Shown: one piece after another, positions 8,255 to 16,967 of the stretch
Layout of the letters: every line of letters begins with the position of its first letter
How positions within the stretch are numbered: the first letter of the stretch is position 1
DNA from: Paenibacillus bovis
GTDB lineage: Bacteria > Bacillota > Bacilli > Bacillales > Bacillaceae_C
DNA length: 64,000 nucleotides
Assembly: GCA_007679095.1 (NCBI GenBank)
Contig: VEFU01000001.1
Location: 1 to 64,000, forward strand
Reading direction: 5' to 3'
Notes under the pieces: generated by a model
Seen by the model: only the letters and a program-made list of their open reading frames with translations
What the model was told of the DNA's origin: nothing
Database searches by the model: none
Made by a program: the position numbers and the translations under genes

Positions 8255-8683
8255 TCATACAATATTTCCACCATCGCTATCAATTTCACTACCCTCAGCA
8301 TCGAACCCTACTGATTTAAATAAATTTATACTTGCTGTATTCGTATGTTTAATCCCTGCAACGATTTGCTTGATTGATGAAATTTCGGATCTACTTATAA
8401 CTTTTTCAATTATCCTTTTCCCAAGACCTTTACGCCGATAATCAGGTCTTATAAGAATATCTATGTAAGCTTTTTGTTCGACTATTTCATATGTTACTTT
8501 ACCTACTGGCACGTTATTTTGATAGACTATCCAACAATAATGATTGGGATTTGATGCCACATACATTACAAAACTTTCCGTTAGTTCTTCCACATAAGAG
8601 CTATCAGTATTATCATGGTACCAACTATTCACTACTGGAATATGATTCATATTAATTTCGCAAAACACAAGAGTATGATCCAT
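8255..8683 (-). CDS. GNAT-family N-acetyltransferase
   Basis: The protein has about 142 residues. It shows the acetyl-CoA binding core: a strand ending A-Y-I-D-I-L-I followed by R-P-D-Y-R-R-K-G-L-G-K-R-I-I (the R-x-x-G-x-G/A loop), then the late motif N-T-A-S-I-N-L-F-K-S-V-G-F. The ATG at about 8683 has GGAGGT about 11 bases upstream; an in-frame TTG lies three codons earlier. The substrate is unknown. It faces the mob accessory gene and is probably cargo of the accessory region. Confidence 0.8.
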   Translation of the reverse strand: MDHTLVFCEINMNHIPVVNSWYHDNTDSSYVEELTESFVMYVASNPNHYCWIVYQNNVPVGKVTYEIVEQKAYIDILIRPDYRRKGLGKRIIEKVISRSEISSIKQIVAGIKHTNTASINLFKSVGFDAEGSEIDSDGGNIV

Positions 8684-8776
8684 AAGCGTCAAATACCTCC
8701 AAATTTATTGGTAAAGCCATAGAGTTAGCCTCATTATAAACTTTGCACATTGGAAAATAAACTAGAATTAGAGTAT

Positions 8777-9112
8777 TTATCTTTTAACATGAGTGCCTAG
8801 TGGATGCAAATAATCTTCTAAAAAACTCGCCATTTCAGTTGCTTGAAAGGTCCATGTTTGCCCTTTCGATTTAGGGTAATAAACAAAACCGCCATTATCT
8901 ACATCCAATATCTTTTTGAATCGTGTTGGATAAAGAATATTTTCTTTAATCCACTCATGTTTTTTCCCTGTACGCTGTTCTAAATCTTTCATGCTCCAAT
9001 AAACACCAGTTAATTCATTACGTTTTAATTCTTCTAGTTCAACTTTTGTTATCAGTACGTATTCTTCTGGAATTTCTATAGATAAGGTGACATTTAGCTT
9101 TTGATTTACCAT
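8777..9112 (-). CDS. DUF771-domain protein (excisionase-like)
   Basis: The 111 residues match the DUF771 pattern: a start rich in strands (NVTLSIEIPEEYVLITKVE), then E-L-T-G-V-Y-W-S-M-K-D-L, the W-I-K-E-N-I-L-Y-P segment, and G-G-F-V-Y-Y-P-K-S-K-G. DUF771 proteins occur in phages and integrated elements of Bacilli and are thought to bind DNA like small excisionases. It begins 2 bases after the stop of the upstream HEPN-HTH gene, so the two are cotranscribed and probably translationally coupled. Confidence 0.75.
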   Translation of the reverse strand: MVNQKLNVTLSIEIPEEYVLITKVELEELKRNELTGVYWSMKDLEQRTGKKHEWIKENILYPTRFKKILDVDNGGFVYYPKSKGQTWTFQATEMASFLEDYLHPLGTHVKR

Positions 9113-9114
9113 GC

Positions 9115-10335
9115 TTAATACACCCCTAATTCATCTAATTGTGTGTAATCTTCATTTTTAAGCATAGGAGAATAAACCTTCTTCATGCTAATTTTTTTTA
9201 GAAGGCTACCATACAAGTTATTAAAATCAATGATTTCCCCATTGTCTATACGTTGTTGCAACTGCTTATACGCAATAACATAAGCACATTTGTATTGTTG
9301 TTCCTCACTTAATGATTTCCCTTCTTTGGCATAACGTTTTAATGTTTCCATGGCTATAAATCCAATTTGTTGCATTGTTGCTTGATCTATCTTTAAACCT
9401 AATTTCTTAGCTGCTAACCAAACACGTGCATAAATATCTTTTATTCGCTTACCAAAAAAGGCTTGGAAGTGTTGTAAGGATTTTGGAACATATTTTATGT
9501 ATGGAGTACGTGTAGTATTTAAATGATTAATATATTTATTTAAGTCTAAAGAAATTTTAGTATCGTTTTTCGATTCTGGGCTGTCAACCTTTGGAGAACA
9601 AGGATTTGGAGTATCTTCGCGCCCCTTCATTTCCGCCCCTTCACCTAATTTTTGGAAAACGTAAATGTTTGCGCCATCGCCACCAGTTTTAGGTCTAATA
9701 GTTTCTTTTACTTCAATAACCCCTAACTTTTTAAATAACCGAATTGCACGCTCAACGGTGGATCTAGATACTCCTGCAGCTTCAGCAATTGTATTTATTT
9801 GGACCCAACATACTCCTGGCACTTCAATAGAACGTTGAGCAAGTTGATTCCACACTAATAACGCTCCCTTAGAGAGCTTGTCTTTTATTTTGTAAAATAA
9901 ATAACTACGGTAACTATCAAATTCTTTTAAACTTGTGAACTGTAGACTTTCCTTTTTCATTCTTTCCATCCAAATATCTAACAAGTTATAATATGCTTTC
10001 AAATTGGAATGAATTTGGATGGCTATTTCTTCATTGTAAGTATGGACAGTCAGATTTCGATCATTCACCATTTTCAGTCCTACAATGGCTTCTTCCGCAC
10101 TAAAAAGATTTATTTCCCGAAAACTACGAATGACACTTTTAGGAGAACCTACATCAATACCTTCTATATCATACAAATATTGCTTACCTGCTTTCCAACA
10201 GGCTTCAAAAGTGAATTCGAATCTCTGAATACAAGCATCACGCTCAATCGCATTCGGCAGGTCAATCACAACAAGCTCTCCAAAGGCCGTTAAAGCATTT
10301 TTCGCAGTATTTATCCGTTCTTGAAGTCTTTCCAT
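9115..10335 (-). CDS. HEPN toxin (HepT-like) fused to a helix-turn-helix plasmid-type protein
   Basis: Residues 1-122 are a nucleotidyltransferase substrate-binding (HEPN/HepT) domain with R-x4-H-x-Y at R93, H98 and Y100 (DRNLTVHTYNE). In MNT/HEPN modules this motif forms the RNase site, and its Tyr is AMPylated by the antitoxin. Residues about 126-406 are a second protein type: K-G-A-L-L-V-W-N-Q-L and a winged helix-turn-helix (INTIAEAAGVSRSTVERAIR), then a linker and a helical C-terminus, like replication or regulatory proteins of Bacillus plasmids. The join falls at the domain edge. An internal ATG (codon 126, position 9960) with weak GGAAAG could start the second part alone. The gene overlaps the upstream MNT gene by 25 bases. 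Confidence 0.8.
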   Translation of the reverse strand: MERLQERINTAKNALTAFGELVVIDLPNAIERDACIQRFEFTFEACWKAGKQYLYDIEGIDVGSPKSVIRSFREINLFSAEEAIVGLKMVNDRNLTVHTYNEEIAIQIHSNLKAYYNLLDIWMERMKKESLQFTSLKEFDSYRSYLFYKIKDKLSKGALLVWNQLAQRSIEVPGVCWVQINTIAEAAGVSRSTVERAIRLFKKLGVIEVKETIRPKTGGDGANIYVFQKLGEGAEMKGREDTPNPCSPKVDSPESKNDTKISLDLNKYINHLNTTRTPYIKYVPKSLQHFQAFFGKRIKDIYARVWLAAKKLGLKIDQATMQQIGFIAMETLKRYAKEGKSLSEEQQYKCAYVIAYKQLQQRIDNGEIIDFNNLYGSLLKKISMKKVYSPMLKNEDYTQLDELGVY

Positions 10336-10634
10336 AAGATCCCCTCCTTATGTACATTTTGGATAAGGCTAGAACTAGCTTCTTTCAAATTTACAACATC
10401 CACATTATATGGAATAGTCGATTCTTCTACTTTATCTATTAATTTTATCCAACTTTCTACAGGAATTTCCTCAAGAGATTCAATAGCAATATCAATATCA
10501 GAGCTCTGCTTTTCTTCATTACGTGCCCATGAGCCAAATAGGTAGATCCTTACATTATAATCAACTAATGCTTCCGTAAGGATGTGATTTAATTGCTGTA
10601 ATATACTTTTACGTAACTCTTTATCATCCATCAC
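10311..10634 (-). CDS. MNT-domain nucleotidyltransferase antitoxin (MntA-like)
   Basis: The 107-residue protein carries the minimal nucleotidyltransferase motif G-S-x10-D-x-D exactly (GSWARNEEKQSSDIDIAI). In characterised MNT/HEPN pairs this enzyme transfers AMP to a Tyr of the HEPN toxin and silences it. It lies directly before a HEPN-encoding gene and overlaps its start by 25 bases, the usual organisation. The unusual point is that its partner here is a fusion protein. Confidence 0.85.
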   Translation of the reverse strand: MMDDKELRKSILQQLNHILTEALVDYNVRIYLFGSWARNEEKQSSDIDIAIESLEEIPVESWIKLIDKVEESTIPYNVDVVNLKEASSSLIQNVHKEGILWKDFKNG

Positions 10635-10685
10635 TCTACCTCCTATTAGAAATTACTATATAAGTATTGTCAGTTCCTTGTTAAT

Positions 10686-11594
10686 TCAGTCTTTCAGTAT
10701 ATTTTCCAACGCCTTTTCTAATTGCTGATATCGATATTCGTATTTGTTCAGCATTGCTTTTTCTGGTATCGCACATTGCCCACGTAAGAGCATATCGCTC
10801 ATTTCACCAAGTAATGTCTTCATCGCAAAACTCAGGACTGGTAGCCAATGTGGGCGACGCAGTACTCTTCCAATTGTTTTACCGAATTCACGCATTTTTG
10901 CTGGTTCAGGAGCGGTGACATTTATCGCACCAATTATTTCTGGGTTTTCGACTGCGAAATGGAGTAAACCAGCTGCATCTGCAACATGAATCCATGATAA
11001 CCATTGTTTCCCTGATCCTATTGTTCCACCGACTCCCATTTTGTAAGGGAGAACCATTAATGGTAAAGCTCCTTCTTCCTTCCCAAGCACGACTCCAAAA
11101 CGAGCAAACACAGTACGAACTCCAAATTGTTCGGCATGCATTGCTTCTGCTTCCCACATCTTCACAACGGTCGCAAGAAAATCAGTTGCAACACTTGTCG
11201 ATTGCTCTGTAAATATTTCCGTATCAGACATTCCATAAAATCCAACAGCTGAGCCATTTACAAGTACTTGTGGTTTAACTTCTAATGCACTAATAATTCG
11301 AATGATTTCTCGTGTTGCTGTCATACGACTGTCTAATATTCTCTTCTTTTTTGATTTTGTCCATCTGACTCCATTAATAGACTCGCCTGCTAGATTTACA
11401 ATCGCATCCACTTGATGTAATTGTTCTTCAGGCTCACTATTCTCAACTAGCCACTGAACGGCTTTGAGCTGCTCTGTTTCTTTAACCTTTTCTGGATTTC
11501 TTGTTAAGATAGTTACTTGATTACCGTCATTTATTAACCGTTCCTGTAATGCTTTCCCAATAAAGCCGCTTCCACCTGCAATGACTACATGCAC
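10686..11594 (-). CDS. TIGR01777-family epimerase (SDR type, YfhF-like)
   Basis: The start is GTG at 11594 with AGGAGAGGGG upstream; the frame is open further but without a site. The protein has about 302 residues. The N-terminus carries the NAD(P)-binding Rossmann motif V-I-A-G-G-S-G-F-I-G. The middle contains A-I-V-N-L-A-G-E-S-I and the catalytic-type V-L-V-N-G-S-A-V-G-F-Y-G. The C-terminus is the DUF1731-type end (E-K-A-M-L-N-K-Y-E-Y-R-Y). Family members are predicted nucleoside-diphosphate sugar epimerases; the substrate is unknown. It marks the return from accessory DNA to chromosomal genes. Confidence 0.85.
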   Translation of the reverse strand: MHVVIAGGSGFIGKALQERLINDGNQVTILTRNPEKVKETEQLKAVQWLVENSEPEEQLHQVDAIVNLAGESINGVRWTKSKKKRILDSRMTATREIIRIISALEVKPQVLVNGSAVGFYGMSDTEIFTEQSTSVATDFLATVVKMWEAEAMHAEQFGVRTVFARFGVVLGKEEGALPLMVLPYKMGVGGTIGSGKQWLSWIHVADAAGLLHFAVENPEIIGAINVTAPEPAKMREFGKTIGRVLRRPHWLPVLSFAMKTLLGEMSDMLLRGQCAIPEKAMLNKYEYRYQQLEKALENILKD

Positions 11595-11725
11595 TAGAAT
11601 AGCCCCTCTCCTGTTTGGAAAATTTTTCTTATAACCCATTATACATCTTTTACAATCTAAAAAAGAAAGAATATTCTAAGCAAAAATGATAGAATACAAT
11701 TAAGATTCGAGTTCGGAGGTTACTT

Positions 11726-12199
11726 ATGTATAAATATACTATCTGCTTTATTAGACAAGGTGATAATATATTACTACTTAATCGCGAAAATCCTGAATGG
11801 ATGGGAATATGGAATGGCGTTGGCGGTAAGATAGATGCAGGGGAAACTCCATTACAATGTATTTTGCGCGAAGTGGAAGAAGAAACCGGTATAGTACTAG
11901 ATACTGCGGAATATAAAGGAATCGTAAGTTGGATTAGTGGAGGGATGTACGTCTTTGTCGCGGAGTTACCTGATGAGTTTCACTTTGCTACTCCAGTGAA
12001 GACAGATGAAGGAATTCTTGATTGGAAAAAAATTGACTGGATTCTCCATCCCCATAATCAAGGTATGGCAAACTTAAAATACTTCTTACCCGCTATTCTT
12101 AACGACCCGATTAACTATGAACATAGGTTTACATATGAAGGCCATGACGTCATCGATTTTGAGGCGGTTCCTTTAGGAGAATTAGAAACGATAAAGTAG
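11726..12199 (+). CDS. NUDIX hydrolase (MutT-like)
   Basis: The 157-residue protein has a complete Nudix box, G-x5-E-x7-R-E-x2-E-E-x-G, in GGKIDAGETPLQCILREVEE followed by ETGI. It starts MYKYTICFIRQGDNILLLNR, as in 8-oxo-dGTP diphosphatase-like enzymes. GGAGG is present before the ATG. It likely hydrolyses an oxidised or modified nucleoside triphosphate. It stands alone between a divergent epimerase gene and a terminator. Confidence 0.85.
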   Translation: MYKYTICFIRQGDNILLLNRENPEWMGIWNGVGGKIDAGETPLQCILREVEEETGIVLDTAEYKGIVSWISGGMYVFVAELPDEFHFATPVKTDEGILDWKKIDWILHPHNQGMANLKYFLPAILNDPINYEHRFTYEGHDVIDFEAVPLGELETIK

Positions 12200-12233
12200 T
12201 GAAGTTGAGCAAAGTAAAAGTGTGTGTACCTAC

Positions 12234-12260
12234 AGGCTGCCGAAACGGTTTCGACAGCCT
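12234..12260 (+). terminator. Terminator after the NUDIX gene
   Basis: AGGCTGCCGAAAC pairs with GTTTCGACAGCCT (one mismatch) in a tight hairpin. The T-run after it is weak, so termination may be partial. Confidence 0.6.
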
Positions 12261-12336
12261 TAGTCTTATCACTAAGAACTAATACTATTAATCCTGCTTA
12301 AGAAAACAAATAACTATTCTAATGGATAACAATTGC

Positions 12337-12513
12337 TTATTCTTTCGGAGTGGATGCCCCACCATTACTTCTATGTATCTTTTTTAAAGTTGAGTTTATA
12401 TTGTTAAGACTTAGCAATATAAATCCTAACATTATGAACGTTACAATTTCACCTGTAAAAAAAGCTACAATACCCAATACTAAAAAATAAAAGCCATACC
12501 ACCAATTGCTCAT
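12337..12513 (-). CDS. Small membrane protein, 58 aa
   Basis: ATG with GAGGT 7-8 bases upstream opens a 58-residue frame: MSNWWYGFYFLVLGIVAFF, then T-G-E-I-V-T-F-I-M-L-G-F-I-L-L-S-L, and a polar tail ending SNGGASTPKE. Two hydrophobic segments (about 6-19 and 23-38) predict a hairpin in the membrane. The Trp-rich start, good binding site and clean stop argue for a real gene. The function is unknown. Confidence 0.6.
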   Translation of the reverse strand: MSNWWYGFYFLVLGIVAFFTGEIVTFIMLGFILLSLNNINSTLKKIHRSNGGASTPKE

Positions 12514-12684
12514 GTTAATACCTCGCTTTTTTCCTTACACCCCAAAGGTTCCTAGTTCTATATTCAATATCCACCATGAAATATCCTTCCTGTTACATCA
12601 TTAACAATTGTAGCTGATAAAACGAAGAGTACTCTTGAAGAAAACATCTACTCTATAGGGGCGATTAATCTTCAGGAACAAATA

Positions 12685-12719
12685 AAACCTGCCAATCTAT
12701 ATGAAGGATTGGCAGGTTT
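12685..12719 (-). terminator. Terminator of the 149-aa lipoprotein gene
   Basis: A 13-bp perfect stem (AAACCTGCCAATC and complement) lies 26 bases past the stop on the minus strand and is followed by TTTTATTT on that strand. Confidence 0.75.
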
Positions 12720-12745
12720 CTAAAACTACTACTTTATCTATATTT

Positions 12746-13195
12746 TTACTTTGATTCCAATTCAATGAAGTCTGATTTTTCATTCCACCCAATTTGCAAC
12801 TTCACCTTCGTTTTTTTCATTGGCATTAACTCATTATTCCCTACAGTTCCTGAGTTAACAGATAAATATATTTCTTTCCTTAAATGACTTATACCACTAG
12901 CGACATCACTATCTGCATCGTATTCATAACTTATTTCACCTGTTGGGATAGGTTTGCTACCAATATATTTTGCAATCAAACTTGATTTAAAATTATCAGC
13001 ACCTTTCAACCTATATGCTATATAAACCACTGCCCAATTATCGCTATGTCCCTTGAAATCAATGTACTCCAAATCGGTATCATTAACTATGTCTGAAATG
13101 AAATCCTTCTCAATACTAGAATAATGATCATCTATATCCTCACAACCACTAAGTATCATAAAGCTTATAAAAATAATACTTAATAATCTCTTCAA
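12746..13195 (-). CDS. Putative lipoprotein, 149 aa
   Basis: The N-terminus MKRLLSIIFISFMILSGCED has a type II signal peptide with lipobox L-S-G-C at residues 15-18. The mature part is mixed alpha/beta with no recognised domain. It should be anchored to the outer face of the membrane. Another lipoprotein gene lies directly upstream on the same strand, 92 bases away, and the two may share a transcript. Confidence 0.65.
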   Translation of the reverse strand: MKRLLSIIFISFMILSGCEDIDDHYSSIEKDFISDIVNDTDLEYIDFKGHSDNWAVVYIAYRLKGADNFKSSLIAKYIGSKPIPTGEISYEYDADSDVASGISHLRKEIYLSVNSGTVGNNELMPMKKTKVKLQIGWNEKSDFIELESK

Positions 13196-13287
13196 TTTTG
13201 ATGGTTTCCTCCCTTCATCTTAGAAAATATTGAATCTATATGAAAATAACCTCGTTGAAATATGCAGTAGGTCTTAAAAATCTTCCT

Positions 13288-13716
13288 TCATTCATTAACA
13301 TTCGCGTTTGAAATCTTTTCTCCTGTTAAGATTTCAAATAAAATGGCAGAATTTTCTTTATTCAATTGGTAATATCTACTTCCTCCAAGGAGACCTACTT
13401 TATCCTTATTTGGACTTATCCAAAGTTGATATTGTATTGCTTTTACGTCGACTTCAGCATTTGTAGGTTGAAATGCAAATTTGTAATCAGGGGGACGTTC
13501 CATTTGAAACTTTACTATCTCCCAATTTATATTATCTATCATCTTTCTCACTATCTGAGCTTGCTCTTTATCCGTAATAACTTTCATAACTTCATACTTG
13601 TTTTCATCACCAATCCGCCGAAAAACTTTAATTTCTTGTTCTTGATATGAACAAGCTACTATAACTAATGTAATTATTATAATCCCGATTACATACTTTG
13701 TTTTTCCCAAAGGCAT
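13288..13716 (-). CDS. Putative lipoprotein, 142 aa
   Basis: The signal segment runs YVIGIIIITLVIVACS, with a lipobox-like V-A-C at about residues 20-22. The mature part contains E-Q-A-Q-I-V-R-K-M-I-D-N-I-N-W and a C-terminal L-L-G-G-S-R-Y-Y-Q-L-N-K-E-N-S-A. This pattern is seen in short Bacillus lipoproteins of the YhfM kind, but I am not certain of the family. An AGGAGAAG-type site precedes the ATG. The role is unknown. Confidence 0.6.
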   Translation of the reverse strand: MPLGKTKYVIGIIIITLVIVACSYQEQEIKVFRRIGDENKYEVMKVITDKEQAQIVRKMIDNINWEIVKFQMERPPDYKFAFQPTNAEVDVKAIQYQLWISPNKDKVGLLGGSRYYQLNKENSAILFEILTGEKISNANVNE

Positions 13717-13825
13717 CTTCTCCTTTTTACATTATATGAGTAGCTCCCATAATAATTGTCGTAAAATTATAAATATAAAGCGAATTGAATACGGTGTAAA
13801 AAAGAGATTGGCACAAAGGAATATG

Positions 13826-14346
13826 GTTGCAAATTAAAAAGCCGAACTATAACAAGATAGTTTGGCCACTTTATCAATTATAAAATTTTATAGTTACCAG
13901 CGGAGGAAATACACGAAGACTCCTACCATGGAAATAAAGCTTTAAAAAGTGGAATCTAACTTATACATGCATCGTATAGACAACTACCACTAGCATCATT
14001 TCCATTCTCTGTGGTGTATTTTTGGTATACATGATTGACTGCGGGAATAAAGGCCTCGATGAGACCCCGCAGAAAGAAAAGCGAAGGCGACTGTTTAGCG
14101 GCGTACGAACGGGAGACAATCCTGTACTGAGATAAAGGAAACACGGCGAGGAACGAGCCGATGTTGACTTATCGTAGGGAAAGGATTGGATCGTTCGCTA
14201 GCCGCTAGGAGCCTAAGCTAGACAGGCGTTTAGCGCCGAGGAGGCTCATTAGCCGCCCGCGGAAAGCGTAGTGTATTTCCGAAGCGGTATAGTTATACTT
14301 ACATCGTTCTAATTTAAATTGAGTTCAAATCGTTTGTCACAACCTC
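13826..14346. repeat. Intergenic repeat element, family B (long form)
   Basis: This gene-free block begins TTGCAAATTAAAAAGCC and ends near TTTGTCACAACCTCT. Its ends match 62617-62885 in reverse orientation. Shared parts include CAGCGGAGGAAATACACGAA, AGACTCCT, GCGCCGAGGAGGCT, GCCCGCGGAAAGCG and GTGTATTTCCGAAGCGGT. The core forms a large dyad (GGAAATACAC ... GTGTATTTCC). This copy has about 250 extra bases in the middle. GC-rich blocks inside AT-rich flanks set it apart from its surroundings. Confidence 0.65.
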
Positions 14347-14366
14347 TAGTAATAATGCCCTTACTC

Positions 14367-14789
14367 TTATTCACTTGGATACAGTTTTTTATACTTTTCT
14401 ACTGTATGTGTTATTAACTCCTTTAAAACATTAATATCGATATCAGCTAATTTATTTACATATATACAAGCCTTACTCTTTGTGTGTTTACCAAATTTTT
14501 CTAAAAATCTGTCTCTTTCTTCCCCTTCGTAATCTAAATAAAGACTAATTTTAGCTTTTCTTGGTGAAAAGGCAACTAAAGGCGCATCCCCTTCACGTCC
14601 TGATGCATACTTATAATGGTATCTACCAAAACCGATAATACTAGGTCCCCACATCTTTGCTTCGTAGCCAGTTACCTCCTCGAAAATTTGTAATAACTCA
14701 TAAGCATCTGCTTTCTTCTTTTCACTTTCCACTTTCTCAATAAATTAAATGACACTGTTGTTCGTTTCTTTCATCTTCGGTTCAAACAT
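14367..14789 (-). pseudogene. DUF1801-family protein with a premature stop
   Basis: The downstream part (from GTG 14732) reads MESEKKKADAYELLQIFEEV and matches DUF1801 (K-M-W-G-P-S-I-I-G-F-G, Y-K-Y-A-S-G-R-E-G-D, F-S-P-R-K). Family proteins are about 140 residues and start earlier. Reading upstream in the same frame from ATG 14789 (with AGGAG upstream) gives MFEPKMKETNNSVI, then TAA, then FIEKVESEKKK. One base change (for example GAA or GAT to TAA) would restore a 140-residue protein. It is therefore either a recent nonsense pseudogene or is made as a short form from an internal GTG without a good binding site. Confidence 0.7.
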
Positions 14790-14845
14790 TTAATTTGAGC
14801 TCCTTTTCTTTAATAAAACACTTGATAAATTATTTCTTCATAACC

Positions 14846-15712
14846 TTAATCCAAGACTTTGCTTTCCTTCATAAAGCTAGAACTTGCCCATTCACCCTCA
14901 CTTTTAAACAACTTATAAACATCTTCTTTGACTGAAGGCGGATCCGTTATCCAACGAATCAACGTACGAACAGTCCCTTCTTTTTCTGGGAAGTGCTCTA
15001 CAAATACTTCCGCTTGCTCATGAATTCGTGTTGTCCAGATTTGCGATCGCACCATCACCATTGAATAGTATGTTCGAATAAGTTTGCGAGCAAATCCTTG
15101 TGTATATGTTTTAAAGTCATTGGTAGCAGATGTTTCTATCCTTTTTAACGCTCGATGAAGTGATACCTCGATATCACCATTAAAACTGATGGCTATTTCA
15201 GGTGTAAGTTTATACGGTCCAAATTGTTCTCCTACATCTTCCCCATCTAAACAAACGCAGATTTCCTTCAAAAATGCACTTTCATAATAATTGGCAGGAG
15301 AAAATGTATCGTCATAATATGCCACAGCTATGCCGACTTCACGAACGAGAGACCGATACTTTTGAGACAGTTTTTCCGCAATCTCCTCTAATTCTCCCAA
15401 CTTATCTGAAGTCAGTTGGGAATAGAACAAAGCAATAAGATCTAAATCTGATTTACCTACAATTGCTTCTCCTCTAGCTACACTGCCGTACAAATATACA
15501 CTATGCAATTGATCATGAAACACTTTTTTTAGATATCCAATAGATTCTTGAATACACGGCATAAAGACACGTTCAATTTTATCTTTACTTACATCACTTA
15601 CAATATATCCATTAGCGTCTAAACCATAACCCGCTCTTAGCTTCGCAATATCAATCACCACCTTGACACATCTTAAGGCTTCTACTATCCCCTTGCAAAA
15701 AACGTACGGCAA
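14846..15712 (-). CDS. Nucleotidyltransferase-domain protein (aminoglycoside nucleotidyltransferase-like)
   Basis: The protein has up to 288 residues. A polymerase-beta type nucleotidyltransferase motif is present (L-Y-G-S-V-A-R-G-E-A, then K-S-D-L-D-L-I-A), with a third acidic region further on. The C-terminal half is helical, as in ANT-type or MNT-type enzymes with a substrate-binding helical bundle. The start is unsure: the frame overlaps the glycerate kinase gene by 28 bases, and an AAGGTGGTG site lies near codon 18. The substrate is unknown; antibiotic modification is possible but not shown. Confidence 0.65.
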   Translation of the reverse strand: MPYVFCKGIVEALRCVKVVIDIAKLRAGYGLDANGYIVSDVSKDKIERVFMPCIQESIGYLKKVFHDQLHSVYLYGSVARGEAIVGKSDLDLIALFYSQLTSDKLGELEEIAEKLSQKYRSLVREVGIAVAYYDDTFSPANYYESAFLKEICVCLDGEDVGEQFGPYKLTPEIAISFNGDIEVSLHRALKRIETSATNDFKTYTQGFARKLIRTYYSMVMVRSQIWTTRIHEQAEVFVEHFPEKEGTVRTLIRWITDPPSVKEDVYKLFKSEGEWASSSFMKESKVLD

Positions 15713-16833
15713 ATTTGTTCGGTTTTTTGTTCTAGCAGCTTACTAGCTTCTTTTATGGCAGTTTCTAATGTCATTGGTCGGTTAATGATACTATATACCC
15801 CTATTACTCCATATGGATAAAGGTTTTGGATATTATCACCAACAGAACCTGCAAGAATAATAGTTGGGATATTGTTTTTACGCGCTGCCTCTGCGACTCC
15901 CATCGGTGTTTTTCCAAAAGCAGTTTGCGAATCCACTTGTCCTTCTCCAGTAATCACGAGGTCCGCACCTTCCAGTATTTCATTAAAGCCGGAGTATTCG
16001 AGAACTACCTCCACTCCCCTTTTACTAACTGCCGGAAAGAATGCTTGAAAGGCGCCACCAATTCCGCCAGCTGCTCCAGCTCCTGCTACATCATGAATAT
16101 GTATTTCTGTTGTTTCTTCAATTAAATTAGCAAAATGTTGGAGATTCATATCTAATTCTACTACCATATCTGGAGTTGCTCCCTTTTGTGGTCCAAACAC
16201 ATACGAGGCCCCACTTTTTCCAATCAATGGATTTTCGACATCAGAAGCAATTAGAAAGGTACTCTCCTCAACTCGTTTATCAAAATGCGTCATATCAATA
16301 CTTCTAATATCCCTTAATTTCCCGCCACCAAAGCCGACTTCGTTTCCCTCTTTATCTTTTAGACTAATGCCAAGGGCTTGCAACATCCCTGCACCACCAT
16401 CATTTGTCGCCGATCCTCCAAGTGCTAAAATAAATTTTCTGTATCCATCATCTAGTGCATGTTTAATCAGTTCTCCGGTTCCGAATGTCGTTGTCTGCAT
16501 TGGATTAAGTTCATCTTTCGTTAATAAGTGAATTCCAGATGCACTCGCCACTTCAACAACACAAGTTACGCTATCACCAAGCACTCCATAAGTCGCTTCC
16601 ACTTTTCTTCCAAGTGGTCCTGTTACTACTTTACTCACTTGATGACCGCTTGTGGCAGAAACTAATGTTTCTACTGTTCCTTCCCCACCATCCGCCATTG
16701 GAACTATTACCGTTTCTGCGGATGGCAATGCAGCTTTAACACCTTTTTCAATAGCACATGCTGCCTCCATTGCCGTCACGCTACCTTTAAAGGAATCGGG
16801 TGCAATCACAACTTTAATATTCCCCACCTCCAT
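15685..16833 (-). CDS. glxK: Glycerate kinase (GlxK type)
   Basis: The 382-residue protein starts with the family's V-V-I-A-P-D-S-F-K-G-S-V-T-A and contains M-A-D-G-G-E-G-T, L-G-G-S-A-T-N-D-G-G-A-G and D-L-V-I-T-G-E-G-Q-V-D-S-Q-T, all typical of the TIGR00045 family. It phosphorylates D-glycerate. The ATG at 16833 has no binding site before it. GGAGGTGGGG lies inside codons 1-4, just ahead of an ATT codon (16816-16818) that aligns with the family's usual Met. ATT may therefore be the true start. The 3' end overlaps the following nucleotidyltransferase gene. Confidence 0.9.
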   Translation of the reverse strand: MEVGNIKVVIAPDSFKGSVTAMEAACAIEKGVKAALPSAETVIVPMADGGEGTVETLVSATSGHQVSKVVTGPLGRKVEATYGVLGDSVTCVVEVASASGIHLLTKDELNPMQTTTFGTGELIKHALDDGYRKFILALGGSATNDGGAGMLQALGISLKDKEGNEVGFGGGKLRDIRSIDMTHFDKRVEESTFLIASDVENPLIGKSGASYVFGPQKGATPDMVVELDMNLQHFANLIEETTEIHIHDVAGAGAAGGIGGAFQAFFPAVSKRGVEVVLEYSGFNEILEGADLVITGEGQVDSQTAFGKTPMGVAEAARKNNIPTIILAGSVGDNIQNLYPYGVIGVYSIINRPMTLETAIKEASKLLEQKTEQICRTFFARG

Positions 16834-16967
16834 ATGAGATTAGCTATTTTTTCCATTATAACGAAAAACCTCTCCTTGTCATACTGAGTAAATTGAAAAA
16901 TCTGTAACTTATGATATAATTAGTATGCTAAAGGATTAAAATATAAAAAATTTAGAGGTGAAGTGGT

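Noticed and set aside
5537-10634. Complete integrative conjugative element
   Set aside because: There is no VirB4, VirD4 or other secretion gene in the window, and the only integrase is frameshifted.
15826-16125. 99-codon plus-strand frame inside glycerate kinase
   Set aside because: It is a shadow of the conserved minus-strand gene with no binding site.
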